From Formicincola oecophyllae (lineage in GTDB: Bacteria; Pseudomonadota; Alphaproteobacteria; Acetobacterales; Acetobacteraceae): a stretch of 64,000 nt of DNA. Under the pieces are notes generated by a model. That model did no database searches, was not told the DNA's origin, and worked only from the letters and a program-made list of their open reading frames with translations. Location: the NCBI RefSeq assembly GCF_006542395.2, contig NZ_CP038231.1, positions 1,798,001-1,862,000 of the forward strand, in the 5' to 3' direction. Position numbers and translations under genes: made by a program. Positions 42,936 through 51,707 of this stretch are shown one piece after another (the first letter of the stretch is position 1; every line of letters starts with the position of its first letter).

Positions 42936-43574
42936 ATGAGCAACCCCTCTCCCGCCACATGGCTGCAGAACATGGCGCGCAAGCAGGCCAGGCTTGTGCA
43001 GTCGGAGCAAGGGCAGGCGCTGCCTGCCTCCATCGTCAGCATGTCTGGGCAGATCGCCACGGTGAAGATCGAGGTGCAGAGCCAAACCCCTTGGCCCTTG
43101 CTGGAAGTGCCCATCGCCACCAGCCCCTATGACGCCATCCCCCTGCAGAAGGGGGATGTGGGCTGGCTTGCGCCTGTTACATTCTCCATCGCCGCCCTGG
43201 CTGGGCTTGGCACCATGCCAGCGCGTGTGGAGTGCCCAGCGCCCAACATGAGCGCCTATGTGTTCGTGCCATTCTCCAGCGCGGCCTGGCCCCAGCCAGA
43301 CCCGGACGCCCGCACGCTTGCAGGCCGCAAGCGCGTCATCATCCAAAGCCACGCCAAGGGCAAGGCAAGCGTTGTGGTGGATGACGACCATATCACCCTC
43401 CAGTGCGACAAAAGCAGCGTTGAGGTCACGCCATCCACCATCACCCTCAACGCTGGTGGCAAGGAGGTTGTGGTCAGCGCTTCTGGCGTCACTCTCGATG
43501 GCATCGACTTCAAAAGCCACACCCATGAAAGCGGCCAGCCAGGCCAGCCCACAGGCCCAGCCCAGGCGGGCTGA
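42936..43574 (+). CDS. Baseplate spike protein, gpV/Gp138-like, cluster 2
   Basis: 212 residues from the ATG at 42936 (AAAGGGAAAACCACC). An N-terminal helix (WLQNMARKQARLVQSEQGQA) leads to an OB-like part (ASIVSMSGQIATVKIEVQSQ) and a C-terminal beta-helix with regular strands (ASVVVDDDHITLQCDKSSVE) ending DFKSHTHESGQ. The terminal HTH motif is typical of spike tips. It lacks the serine/asparagine leader of the cluster 1 spike. Confidence 0.75.
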   Translation: MSNPSPATWLQNMARKQARLVQSEQGQALPASIVSMSGQIATVKIEVQSQTPWPLLEVPIATSPYDAIPLQKGDVGWLAPVTFSIAALAGLGTMPARVECPAPNMSAYVFVPFSSAAWPQPDPDARTLAGRKRVIIQSHAKGKASVVVDDDHITLQCDKSSVEVTPSTITLNAGGKEVVVSASGVTLDGIDFKSHTHESGQPGQPTGPAQAG

Positions 43575-43688
43575 ACCTGGCAGGACGGCCCAGGCCAGCA
43601 CCACGGGGGCGGCACAGTGCCCAGGCCTTCACAGCTACCCAAACAGCACTGGCCCCCAAGCCACCCCAAACAACAAGGCATCAACGCC

Positions 43689-44075
43689 ATGAGAGTATGG
43701 ACACGCCAATGGCAACCAGGCGGCAAGCGCCGCTGGGTGGCCACAACAGGCAACCAGGCCCTGATCGCCTGGCTGCAGAACGCGCTTCTGCTGGAGCTGG
43801 GCGAAAGCCCCTTCCATGTGGATTGGGGCATTCCCGTCACCAACAGCTTGGTGACGCGCATCTGGCCCACCTTCTACCTGGAACAGACGGTGGGGCGCTT
43901 CCGCGATTACTTCGCAAGCCTGCAGGTGGCCCCTACGGCCGGGGCGGACACGGAGAACGGGCCGCCTGACTACACGATATCGGCCATTTTCACTGATGGC
44001 ACCCCCTACCCCTCCCAGGCCAGCCACTTCAACCAAACCTTCAGCCAGACAGGACCGAGCGATGGCACTTACTAA
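43689..44075 (+). CDS. Baseplate wedge protein, gp25-like position, cluster 2
   Basis: 128 residues from the ATG at 43689. It contains GNQALIAWLQNALLLELGES, PFHVDWGIPVTNSLVTRIW and a closing strand YTISAIFTDGTPYPSQ. Length and position between spike and gpJ fit the gp25-like wedge, although sequence similarity to the cluster 1 gene is low. It overlaps gpJ by 14 bases. Confidence 0.55.
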   Translation: MRVWTRQWQPGGKRRWVATTGNQALIAWLQNALLLELGESPFHVDWGIPVTNSLVTRIWPTFYLEQTVGRFRDYFASLQVAPTAGADTENGPPDYTISAIFTDGTPYPSQASHFNQTFSQTGPSDGTY

Positions 44076-45339
44076 CCAAAACCAGGCCAGCCAAACCAGC
44101 CAGGCCGAATTGAACCAGGCCATGGCCGTCGTCCAGACCGCCTACCCCAACCTGTTCACCCTGACGGCCAACAGCGGGGTGGAGCCAACGGCCCCAACAG
44201 CCCTGCGCGCGCAGTTGGTGCAGGCGGCTTCCCAGCTCAGCCCCGGCTTGACGGACCTGCCGGCCACCCTGATTGACGACGTCGCCAGCACAGCCACGGG
44301 CGCGCTGATGCAGATCGACCAGGCCAAGGTGGACCTGGTGAACTCTGTCTCCCCCCTCAACACAACGCCGCTGTGGCTTGACCAGTTCGGGGAGATTTAC
44401 GGCGTCGCGCGCGGCAGCCAGACCAACCCCAGCGCCCTGGTCAGCTTCACGGGGCCTGCCGGGTTTTTCATCGGCCAGGGTTTTGAGGTGACGGACGGCA
44501 CCTACATTTTCCAGACCACCCAGAACATGACCATCCCCGCAAGCGGTGTGTTGGATAATGTGCCGGTGGTGGCCACAACGCCTGGCAGCTACAGCATTGA
44601 GCCTTACAGCATCACCCAAATCATGAGCGCGATGCCCGCCACCGTCACGCTCAGCGTCACCAACAACCAGGCAGGCACCCCCGGCCAGGATGAGGAAAGT
44701 GACGCAAGCTACCGCGCGCGCATCCTGCAGGCCGGCATGGCCACGTGCCAGGGCACGCCCGACTTCATCCGCACCTGTTTGCTGCGCGTGCCCAACGTGG
44801 TCAGCCGCTCCATCTCCGTGCGGCTGCTGAAGGACGGCTACAGCGTTCTGGTGGATGGTGGCGACCCTGAGGCCATCGCTGGCGCTTTGTTTGAAAGCTG
44901 CTTCGACCTGCCTGGCCTCCAGGGCAGCACGGAGGACAGCGGGCGTAATGTCAGCGCCACCCTGACCAGCGGGCCGGACCATTACACCATCCAGTTCGTC
45001 CGCCCCCTGCAGCAGCATGTCAGCGTCACAGCGCACTGGCAGACGCTCTCCACTACTCCTGTAGCGGACACCACCGTTCAGCAGGCGGTGGCGCCCCCCA
45101 TCACCAGCTACATCAACAGCTTGCCAACGGGCGCGCCCATCAGCCTGCTTCAGCTGGGGCTGCTGTTTGAGGAGGCCCTGTCCCCCCTGTTTTCAGCCAG
45201 CCTGCTGAGCAAGCTCGCGTTTGAGGTGCAGGTCAACGGCCAGGCCATTCAGCCCCAGCCCGACAGCAGCCTGCTGGTGGGTGACGTTGAAGGCTACTTC
45301 ACCATCGATCCCCAGGACTTCCACCTGGTGCGCGACTGA
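44062..45339 (+). CDS. Baseplate assembly protein, gpJ family, cluster 2
   Basis: 425 residues; the ATG at 44062 lies inside the previous gene, the usual coupling. Motifs include PLWLDQFGEIYGVARGSQTN, VSFTGPAGFFIGQGFEVTDG, AGTPGQDEESDASYRARILQ and TPDFIRTCLLRVPNVVSRSI, the gpJ/gp47 pattern. It forms the wedge around the hub. A C-terminal domain of about 100 residues precedes the fibre-linking protein. Confidence 0.8.
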   Translation: MALTNQNQASQTSQAELNQAMAVVQTAYPNLFTLTANSGVEPTAPTALRAQLVQAASQLSPGLTDLPATLIDDVASTATGALMQIDQAKVDLVNSVSPLNTTPLWLDQFGEIYGVARGSQTNPSALVSFTGPAGFFIGQGFEVTDGTYIFQTTQNMTIPASGVLDNVPVVATTPGSYSIEPYSITQIMSAMPATVTLSVTNNQAGTPGQDEESDASYRARILQAGMATCQGTPDFIRTCLLRVPNVVSRSISVRLLKDGYSVLVDGGDPEAIAGALFESCFDLPGLQGSTEDSGRNVSATLTSGPDHYTIQFVRPLQQHVSVTAHWQTLSTTPVADTTVQQAVAPPITSYINSLPTGAPISLLQLGLLFEEALSPLFSASLLSKLAFEVQVNGQAIQPQPDSSLLVGDVEGYFTIDPQDFHLVRD

Positions 45340-45350
45340 AAGGGGGCGCC

Positions 45351-45989
45351 ATGAACACCACACTCACCGCGCCAGCCTACAGTTTCGTGCAGTTCGCTGA
45401 CGACCCCAGCATCAACGCCTTCATGACGGCCACCAACCAAACCGCCCAGGGCGGCCTGGACTGGCTGCTGCAGCACCCTTTGGCGCTGTGGACGGCGCCC
45501 CAGATGAAGGGTGGGTTGCTGGCCTACAGCCTGTACTGCCTTTACGGCCAGGGGCGGCCCAACACCAACTTCACCATCCTGAAGACCAGCAGCGGGGCCA
45601 TCAACGACACTGACGTCAACCGCATGGAGATTGACGGCCAGAACATGGACACCGTCACCGTCAGCCCGCTGGAGGCAGACGACATCCTCAAGCGCGTGGC
45701 CACATGGAACTTCTTCAAGGGCGATGGCTTCAACTTCACCATCCCCTGGCTGAAGCGGCGCGTCATGCGCTTCCTCACAGGCAGCGGGGGCGCTTCAGGG
45801 CGCTTCAACAACACAGTGCCCGTCAGCGTTCAGGTGGCGGGGCGTGGGGTGACCATCACAGTCGCCAGCGGCCCCTGGGACGGCGACGTCATCGCCGCCC
45901 TGACCGGCCTTCTGGAGGCAGGCCACCTGCACCTTCCCACCATGTACAACTTCACCCTCAAAGGGGTTTTGAAAAGGCCCACGCCATGA
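45351..45989 (+). CDS. Fibre-linking tail protein (gpI-like position), cluster 2
   Basis: 212 residues from the ATG at 45351 (AAAGGGGGCGCC). Segments DWLLQHPLALWTAPQMKGGL and EADDILKRVATWNFFKGDGF, then IPWLKRRVMRFLTG, and a C-terminal LLEAGHLHLPTMYNFTLKG. Its position between gpJ and the first collar fibre corresponds to gpI/DUF2612. Start and stop overlap the neighbours closely (ATGA with the next gene). Confidence 0.55.
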   Translation: MNTTLTAPAYSFVQFADDPSINAFMTATNQTAQGGLDWLLQHPLALWTAPQMKGGLLAYSLYCLYGQGRPNTNFTILKTSSGAINDTDVNRMEIDGQNMDTVTVSPLEADDILKRVATWNFFKGDGFNFTIPWLKRRVMRFLTGSGGASGRFNNTVPVSVQVAGRGVTITVASGPWDGDVIAALTGLLEAGHLHLPTMYNFTLKGVLKRPTP

Positions 45990-47053
45990 GCAGCACCTTC
46001 ACTTACGCCAACCGCGCCAAAACCATCCTCGCCCAGCAGGTTCTGGTGACTGACACCAGCCTGACCCTGCAGTCAGGCGCAGGCAGCCTGTTCCCCCAGC
46101 CCAGCAATGGGGAAATGTTCGCGCTGACGCTGGTTTCAGTCTCGTCCCCCGACCATTATGAGATCTGCTACGTCACCAGCCGCAACGCCGATACGCTGAG
46201 CGTCATCAGGGGGCAGGAGGGAACGGCGGCACAGCCCTTCGCTGCTGGCGACAGCGCCAGCCTGAACATGACGGCGGGGCTGTTCAAGCTCTTCCCCCAG
46301 GCTGGCTGGCAGGGCCTCTACAGCGATGACACCGCCAAGCGCCTTGGCGGCTACAAGAAAAACGCCCTGGTGGCTGACCCGAACGACCCCTGCGTGCTGT
46401 GGATCAGCCAGGTTGAAGGCAACAGTGCGCCCCCCAGCCCCCAGAACCCCAACTGGCTGCGACTGGATTTCCTGGCCCAGCAGGCCCAGATCGGCCAGAT
46501 GGTCTCTGGTGTCCTCGGCATGGGGTCAGGCGACACTGCAGGCACGGGGCTGCACCTTAACGGGGGCACGGGGTGTGCGCGTTTCTGGGCGCAGAACGGA
46601 ACGAATTTCGACCTCGCCAGCACCCAGCAGGTAACGCAATCAGCAAGCCCTGTTGGCAGCATCATGGCCTATGCCGGCTTCAACCCGCCCTGGCCGTGGC
46701 TGCTGTGCAATGGCGCAGGCTTTGACGCAGGCCAGTTCCCAGCCCTGTTCAACATGCTTGGCTCATCCAGCACCCCTGACTTGCGTGGCGTCTTCCTGCG
46801 CGGCGTCGACAGCGGGCGCGGCTACGACAGCAACAGCAACCGCACGGTGTTGAGCCTGCAGGGCGGCAGCGTCATCAGCGAGCACAGGGACGTGCGCTCG
46901 CTCTGGCACGGTGGCCAGCTTGACGAACCGGCCGCTGGCTGCGGCGCCACCCCTTCCTTCCAGGGCCGCGGCGGCAATGCTGACAGCGACCCTGAATGGG
47001 GCATCGCGCGGCCTGTCAACGTGGCGGTGAACTACATCATCAAGGCTGCCTGA
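45986..47053 (+). CDS. Tail fibre with phage tail-collar domain
   Basis: 355 residues from the ATG at 45986, overlapping the previous stop. The second half has a tail-collar domain: GSIMAYAGFNPPWPWLLCNG, then FPALFNMLGSSSTPDLRGVF and LRGVDSGRGYDSNSNRT, ending in EWGIARPVNVAVNYIIKA. Such fibres often form the proximal part or a short fibre of contractile tails. It precedes the specialised adhesin genes. Confidence 0.8.
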   Translation: MSSTFTYANRAKTILAQQVLVTDTSLTLQSGAGSLFPQPSNGEMFALTLVSVSSPDHYEICYVTSRNADTLSVIRGQEGTAAQPFAAGDSASLNMTAGLFKLFPQAGWQGLYSDDTAKRLGGYKKNALVADPNDPCVLWISQVEGNSAPPSPQNPNWLRLDFLAQQAQIGQMVSGVLGMGSGDTAGTGLHLNGGTGCARFWAQNGTNFDLASTQQVTQSASPVGSIMAYAGFNPPWPWLLCNGAGFDAGQFPALFNMLGSSSTPDLRGVFLRGVDSGRGYDSNSNRTVLSLQGGSVISEHRDVRSLWHGGQLDEPAAGCGATPSFQGRGGNADSDPEWGIARPVNVAVNYIIKAA

Positions 47054-47148
47054 GGTCGCCTGAACCACGCCCGCGCACCACGCCTGGCGCGGGTCTGCTT
47101 TGCCGGGTGCAAGCCCCTTCCAAACCTTCCAACAAAAGGAGCCTGAAA

Positions 47149-47529
47149 ATGGCAGAAGACATCAACAACCCTGCCACACTTCCCATGGCGGACAGGGGGG
47201 CTGCGCTCAACCGCATCCTGGGGGTGCAGACACGCCCTGATGGCACTGAGGGCTACAGCCTTTTCCCCCTGGAAGCCTTGAGCGACCAAGGCGCCGCCAT
47301 CGCCTGGATCGCTTACCACCCAGAAGGTGACATCGTTCCAGGCCAGGTGGAGAGAGGCACGCTGAGCATCGGCACGGGGGATGGCAATTCCTATTCCACC
47401 CCCCTGGACCTGCCACCAGGCGCGCCTGGAACACCAGGGGCACCAGGCAAGGATGGCACATCTGGCAAGGATGGCACGCCGGGGGTGGGGTTTTCGGACG
47501 TCACCGTCACCATCAACGGCGGGAGCTGA
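47149..47529 (+). CDS. Collagen-like adaptor preceding GH32 tailspike 1
   Basis: 126 residues from the ATG at 47149 (AAAAGGAGCCTGAAA). The N-terminal part (INNPATLPMADRGAALNRIL, then EGYSLFPLEALSDQGAAIAW) is shared with 50142-50498. The C-terminal part is a short Gly-X-Y run (PGAPGTPGAPGKDGTSGKDG) that can trimerise. Its stop is three bases before the GH32 gene. It probably anchors the enzyme to the baseplate; the pairing of this module with a GH32 gene occurs twice. Confidence 0.65.
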   Translation: MAEDINNPATLPMADRGAALNRILGVQTRPDGTEGYSLFPLEALSDQGAAIAWIAYHPEGDIVPGQVERGTLSIGTGDGNSYSTPLDLPPGAPGTPGAPGKDGTSGKDGTPGVGFSDVTVTINGGS

Positions 47530-47532
47530 ACC

Positions 47533-49440
47533 ATGGTCTCCACTTACTATCCTTTGGCCCATGCTGCCGTCCCCCAAAGCGACTTGGGGCTGGAGCCGCC
47601 TTACTGGTATGGCGGCAACGATGTTCAAACACCTTACTATGACGCCAAAAGCGGCAAATGGGTGTTCTTCATGCTGGGGACGTGCCGCGACATCATCACG
47701 TCCAACCAGCTTGGCTGGCTGGCCTGGACCACCACTGACTTCCAGAGCTGGCAGCCCCAGGGCCTGTTCATGAACCCTGGGGATTATACCAGCACGGCTG
47801 CTGACGGCAGCATCATCCAGGGCTTCACGGCCATTTGGGGCGGCGGCGCTTTTGGTGACCCAGACAACCTCTGGGGCTTTGGTTCTGACGCCGTTCTGTT
47901 CACGGCCTCCATCGCCAACCCGGAAACACCAGGCCTGAAGCCAGAGAACATGGCCGTTGGCCTGTTCGTGTGCAAAGGCGGCATTTTCAACGATGACGGC
48001 ACGCTGAAAAAGCCCGCGTTCGTGCGCACCCTGACCGACATTACCACAGCCCAAAGCCAGGGATGGGTGAACGACAAGCCAAGCACCCCCCTGGATGGTG
48101 ATTTCCGTGACGCCCGCATGAGCTGGGACCCTGTTCACAGGCTCTGGGTGCTGGCCGTTTCCGTCTCCTACGGCGTGGCGTTCTTCACCTGCGCCAACCC
48201 GGCAAGCGGGGACTTCACCTTCGCCAGTGCCTGGATTGGCCCCGACCGCACCCTTGGTCAGCCTGGCGGTGTGGAGTGCCCGAGTTTTCTCTACCATCAA
48301 GGCCAATGGGTGCTGGTCTACTCCGACCAAGCCAACCAGTTCCAGAAGGTGAACGGCCAGAAGCTTCTGCGGCAATGCGTCATGGCCTGCAAAGGCACAT
48401 GGGACGGCAAAAATTTCACCAACACCACAACGCCAGCGACACTGGACAGAGGTTTTGCCCATTACGCCCAGGCCGTCTTCACCGACCAGAAAGGCCGCCT
48501 GCTTGAGGTGGGCTGGTATAACAATTGGAACTTCCGTTCAGGCACTGCCCAGATTGGCTGGGACGGTTTTATGAGCTGCGTGCGCGAAATCGACTTCACC
48601 GGCAACACCCCCTATGTCCTTGACGCCTGCGCGCCTGACATGAGGGCTTGGGAAGCAGCCTCCGCCAGCAGCACTGCATCCACCCTGGAGCTGGCAGCTG
48701 CAAAGGGCCTTAGGGATGTGCCCTCCAACATCCCGCCCCTGCCGCCAGGTGGGGTAGTATTGAAAAAGCAGTTCCCAGGGACGATCGACCCAAACTTCAT
48801 GCCCCAGCCAACAGACACGCCACCCGCGTTCAGGTGGGGCCGCGCTTACCTGTTTGGCGCGCTCCAGGGTAGCACCTGGCCGGATGACGGCGTCATTTTC
48901 TTCCGCCTGGCCCAGGACCTTGCATGGCGGCAAGGGGTGACCGTCACCCTCAACCCCCATGCGGGCAACATCACCATCAACGCGAGCACCGCAGGCGTGG
49001 TGATCGGTGATGCCGGGGTGCCGAACCCCTACGCCGCAGCCCCTGTCATCCTGCCCTACGACTTCTCCCGCGGTTGGTTCCTCCTCCAGGCCAATCTGGA
49101 CAGCTGCAGTCTGGAGGTCTTCACCGACCAGGGCACAGTGGGCTCCGTCGTCATTTTCCCAGGGCACGATCAGGTTTTCCTGGACATTTCCGCCCCACCC
49201 CCCAGCGCCTACACCGGCGATCCAACAATAGTGGGCACCACCATGTACAACAGCATCAACATCGACCCCGCCACATGGCTCTCCCAGAACCAGGAAAGCT
49301 TCACCCTGTCCTTTCACAAGACGGACGGCACAGAAAGTGACGTGACCATTCCCTTGCCGCGCGGCCCCAAAGGCGACCCAGGGACCTCTGGCACGGCTTT
49401 GCTGAGCATCAACACCACAGCCACCGTGACGGAGGCCTGA
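47533..49440 (+). CDS. Tailspike with GH32-like fructan hydrolase fold
   Basis: 635 residues from the ATG at 47533. Residues 1 to about 380 show the GH32 propeller motifs: a nucleophile-type aspartate in GGNDVQTPYYD (D30), the RD pair in FRDARMSWDPVH (D193) and the EC pair in VECPSFLYH (E248). Residues about 430-600 resemble the GH32 beta-sandwich (LDSCSLEVFTDQGTVGS). The end has a short collagen-like GPKGDPGTSG. It would hydrolyse levan or inulin-type exopolysaccharide on the target cell. RDA instead of the usual RDP is a small deviation. No signal peptide, as expected for a virion protein. Confidence 0.72.
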   Translation: MVSTYYPLAHAAVPQSDLGLEPPYWYGGNDVQTPYYDAKSGKWVFFMLGTCRDIITSNQLGWLAWTTTDFQSWQPQGLFMNPGDYTSTAADGSIIQGFTAIWGGGAFGDPDNLWGFGSDAVLFTASIANPETPGLKPENMAVGLFVCKGGIFNDDGTLKKPAFVRTLTDITTAQSQGWVNDKPSTPLDGDFRDARMSWDPVHRLWVLAVSVSYGVAFFTCANPASGDFTFASAWIGPDRTLGQPGGVECPSFLYHQGQWVLVYSDQANQFQKVNGQKLLRQCVMACKGTWDGKNFTNTTTPATLDRGFAHYAQAVFTDQKGRLLEVGWYNNWNFRSGTAQIGWDGFMSCVREIDFTGNTPYVLDACAPDMRAWEAASASSTASTLELAAAKGLRDVPSNIPPLPPGGVVLKKQFPGTIDPNFMPQPTDTPPAFRWGRAYLFGALQGSTWPDDGVIFFRLAQDLAWRQGVTVTLNPHAGNITINASTAGVVIGDAGVPNPYAAAPVILPYDFSRGWFLLQANLDSCSLEVFTDQGTVGSVVIFPGHDQVFLDISAPPPSAYTGDPTIVGTTMYNSINIDPATWLSQNQESFTLSFHKTDGTESDVTIPLPRGPKGDPGTSGTALLSINTTATVTEA

Positions 49441-49443
49441 ACC

Positions 49444-50103
49444 ATGGCCAATTACAAAGTCACCCTCAACAGCACATCCGTCCTGTCTGACAACACCGCA
49501 GGCCCTTCCTGGTCCACTGACTTCACACTGCCTGGCATTGCGACCTCGGCGGAACTGGCGGGCTACATGCCCTTGAGCGGCGGCACCATCAACGGCGCCG
49601 TAACGCTGCAAAGCGCAGCCGAGGCCAAACCATGGGCCGGATCGTGGGCGTTCACCGCCGCCTTCAAGAACAATCCAGCCCAGGCCAGCTTCTACGCCCA
49701 GCTTGATGACGACATGAACGCGCGCGCTGTTCTGGGCGTTCAAGACGCGAACGGCCAATCCACAGCCATTGGGCTGAAATCCACAACAGGCTCCCTGCTG
49801 GACCCAACGGGCCATTGCTACACGGTGGCGGGCGGTGTGGACCGCATGATGACGCAATCCCTGGTTACCCGGGCGCAGGATGGCGACACCATCACCTTCC
49901 CCACCGCCTTCGCCAGCGCTTCTGGCGTCACGGTGGTGTGCAGCGCCCAGCCCTTCCAAGCCAACGATCCCCTGGTAGCGGCCATCAAGGAAGGGACGAC
50001 TGCCGGCGCCGCCAGTTTCACCGTGGGCATTTGGCACAAGGACGGCAGCGCGTTGAAGCAGCCGGTCAATGTCCACGTCATCGCCATGGGCAAGGCAGCC
50101 TGA
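49444..50103 (+). CDS. Fibre adhesin, shared N-terminal module, paralogue 1
   Basis: 219 residues from the ATG at 49444. The first ~40 residues (MANYKVTLNSTSVLSDNTAG, then PSWSTDFTLPGIAT) are the module common to five genes here. The rest is specific, ending in a beta-rich domain with GDTITFPTAFASASGVTVVC and FTVGIWHKDGSALKQPVNVH, an H-type lectin-like arrangement. Likely binds a cell-surface glycan. Confidence 0.65.
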   Translation: MANYKVTLNSTSVLSDNTAGPSWSTDFTLPGIATSAELAGYMPLSGGTINGAVTLQSAAEAKPWAGSWAFTAAFKNNPAQASFYAQLDDDMNARAVLGVQDANGQSTAIGLKSTTGSLLDPTGHCYTVAGGVDRMMTQSLVTRAQDGDTITFPTAFASASGVTVVCSAQPFQANDPLVAAIKEGTTAGAASFTVGIWHKDGSALKQPVNVHVIAMGKAA

Positions 50104-50141
50104 GAGCCAGTCCTGCCAGCCAAGCCATAAGGAGCCATCAC

Positions 50142-50498
50142 ATGGCAGCAGATATCACCAACCCAGCAACGCTGCCCCTGGCGGGGGCAGGCGCTGCGCT
50201 CAACCGCATTGTGGGGCTGCAGACCCTTTCAGACGGCAGCATGGGCTACAGCCTCTACCCGCTGGAAGTGCTGAGCGACAAAGGCGCAGAAATCGCCTGG
50301 ATCGCCTACAACCCCACAAGCGCCCTAACCCCTGGCCAGGTGGAGAAAGGCACGCTGAGCATCGGCACGGGGGACGGCAACTCCTATTCCACCCCCCTGG
50401 ATTTGCCACCAGGCGCGCCTGGAACGCCAGGCAAGGACGGCACGCCAGGGCGGGGGATCAAAAGCATCACCGTCCTCCTCTCAGGCGTGGGGGGCTGA
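50142..50498 (+). CDS. Collagen-like adaptor preceding GH32 tailspike 2
   Basis: 118 residues from the ATG at 50142 (AAGGAGCCATCAC). It matches 47149-47529 through ITNPATLPLAGAGAALNRI, YPLEVLSDKGAEIAWIAY and LSIGTGDGNSYSTPLDLPP, with a shorter collagen-like run (PGAPGTPGKDGTPGRG). It is followed after three bases by the second GH32 gene, so the adaptor-enzyme pair is duplicated as a unit. Confidence 0.65.
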   Translation: MAADITNPATLPLAGAGAALNRIVGLQTLSDGSMGYSLYPLEVLSDKGAEIAWIAYNPTSALTPGQVEKGTLSIGTGDGNSYSTPLDLPPGAPGTPGKDGTPGRGIKSITVLLSGVGG

Positions 50499-50501
50499 AT
50501 C

Positions 50502-51707
50502 ATGGCTTCCACCTATTACCCCCTGTGCCATGCCGCCAGTCCCCAGCAAGACGTGGGCATGTACGGCCCTTACTGGTACTACGGCAATGACGCCCAGACA
50601 CCTTACTATGACGCCAAAAGCGGCAAATGGGTGTTCTTCATGCTGGGGTCGCACATCCCCACTGTCGGCACCAACCAGAACGGCTGGCAAGCCTGGATCA
50701 CCACCGACATGCAGCGCTGGGAGCCGCAGGGTATTTTCCTCAACCCCAGTGACTACACCAGCACGGCCGCTGACGGCAGCACCATCAAGGGCTTCACAGC
50801 CGTTTGGGGGGGCGGCGCCTTCGGCGACCCTGAGAACCTTTGGGGTTTTGGTTCTGACGCCGTGTTGTTCACAGGCTCCATCGCCAACCCGGAAACGCCA
50901 GGCCTGAAGCCAGAGAACATGGCCGTTGGCCTGTTCGTGTGCAAAGGCGGCATTTTCAACGATGACGGCACGCTGAAAAAGCCAGAGTTCGTCAAAACCC
51001 TGACCGACATCACCACAGCCCAGAGCCAAGGCTACGTTCCTGACAAGCCAGACCACCTGCTCGACACCGACTTCCGCGACGCCCGCATGAGCTGGGACCC
51101 TGTCCACAGGCTGTGGGTGCTGGCTGTTTCCGTCTCCTACGGTGTGGCGCTGTTCACCTGCGCCAACCCAGCAAGCGAGGAGTTCACCTTCGCCAGCTCT
51201 TGGCTGGGCCCCGACCGCACCCTTGGTCAGGCAGGCGGTGTGGAATGCCCGAACTTCCTCTACCACAAGGGCCAATGGGTGCTGGTCTATTCCGACCAAG
51301 GTAAGATCTTCCAAAACGGCTTGATGCGCCAAACGGTGATGATCTGCACAGGCGACTGGGACGGCAAGATTTTCACCAACACCACAACGCCTGTGACCAT
51401 TGACCATGGCTGGACCTTCTACGCCCAAAGCGTGTTTGAGGAGCCCGCCACAGGCGACTTGCTGTGCGTTGGCTGGCTCAACAACTGGAACCTTGGCGGC
51501 AGCTTTTGGAACACGGGCTGGAACGGCATGCTGACGTGGGTGCGCAGGCTGGACATCTCCACCATGGCCAGTGACGGGCAGTGCAGGGTCTACCCCCGCG
51601 CCTCCCTTCTAGATGACTGGCGCGCCAAAATCGGGCTGCAAGCCCAGCCAGACGCTCCAGCCCCTGATAAGGCCAATACCACTAAGGACAACACCCATGA
51701 ATCCTGA
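50502..51707 (+). CDS. Tailspike GH32-like catalytic part (split gene, first half)
   Basis: 401 residues from the ATG at 50502, closely related to residues 1-390 of 47533-49440. The three catalytic motifs are kept: YGNDAQTPYYD (D30), FRDARMSWDPVH (D193) and VECPNFLYH (E248). The frame ends at 51707 after a threonine/aspartate-rich linker. The beta-sandwich part is encoded in the +1 frame by the next gene, with an 11-base overlap. Either the two chains assemble together or a frameshift split a once-single gene. Confidence 0.7.
   Translation: MASTYYPLCHAASPQQDVGMYGPYWYYGNDAQTPYYDAKSGKWVFFMLGSHIPTVGTNQNGWQAWITTDMQRWEPQGIFLNPSDYTSTAADGSTIKGFTAVWGGGAFGDPENLWGFGSDAVLFTGSIANPETPGLKPENMAVGLFVCKGGIFNDDGTLKKPEFVKTLTDITTAQSQGYVPDKPDHLLDTDFRDARMSWDPVHRLWVLAVSVSYGVALFTCANPASEEFTFASSWLGPDRTLGQAGGVECPNFLYHKGQWVLVYSDQGKIFQNGLMRQTVMICTGDWDGKIFTNTTTPVTIDHGWTFYAQSVFEEPATGDLLCVGWLNNWNLGGSFWNTGWNGMLTWVRRLDISTMASDGQCRVYPRASLLDDWRAKIGLQAQPDAPAPDKANTTKDNTHES

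Noticed and set aside
42156-43604. 482-codon open frame on the minus strand
   Set aside because: Antisense to the hub and spike genes of cluster 2. Long antisense frames are common in this GC-rich DNA; the product is alanine/glycine/histidine-rich without recognisable domains, while the plus-strand genes fit the operon.
48538-50076. 512-codon minus-strand open frame
   Set aside because: Antisense to the GH32 tailspike and first adhesin; composition is that of a shadow frame.
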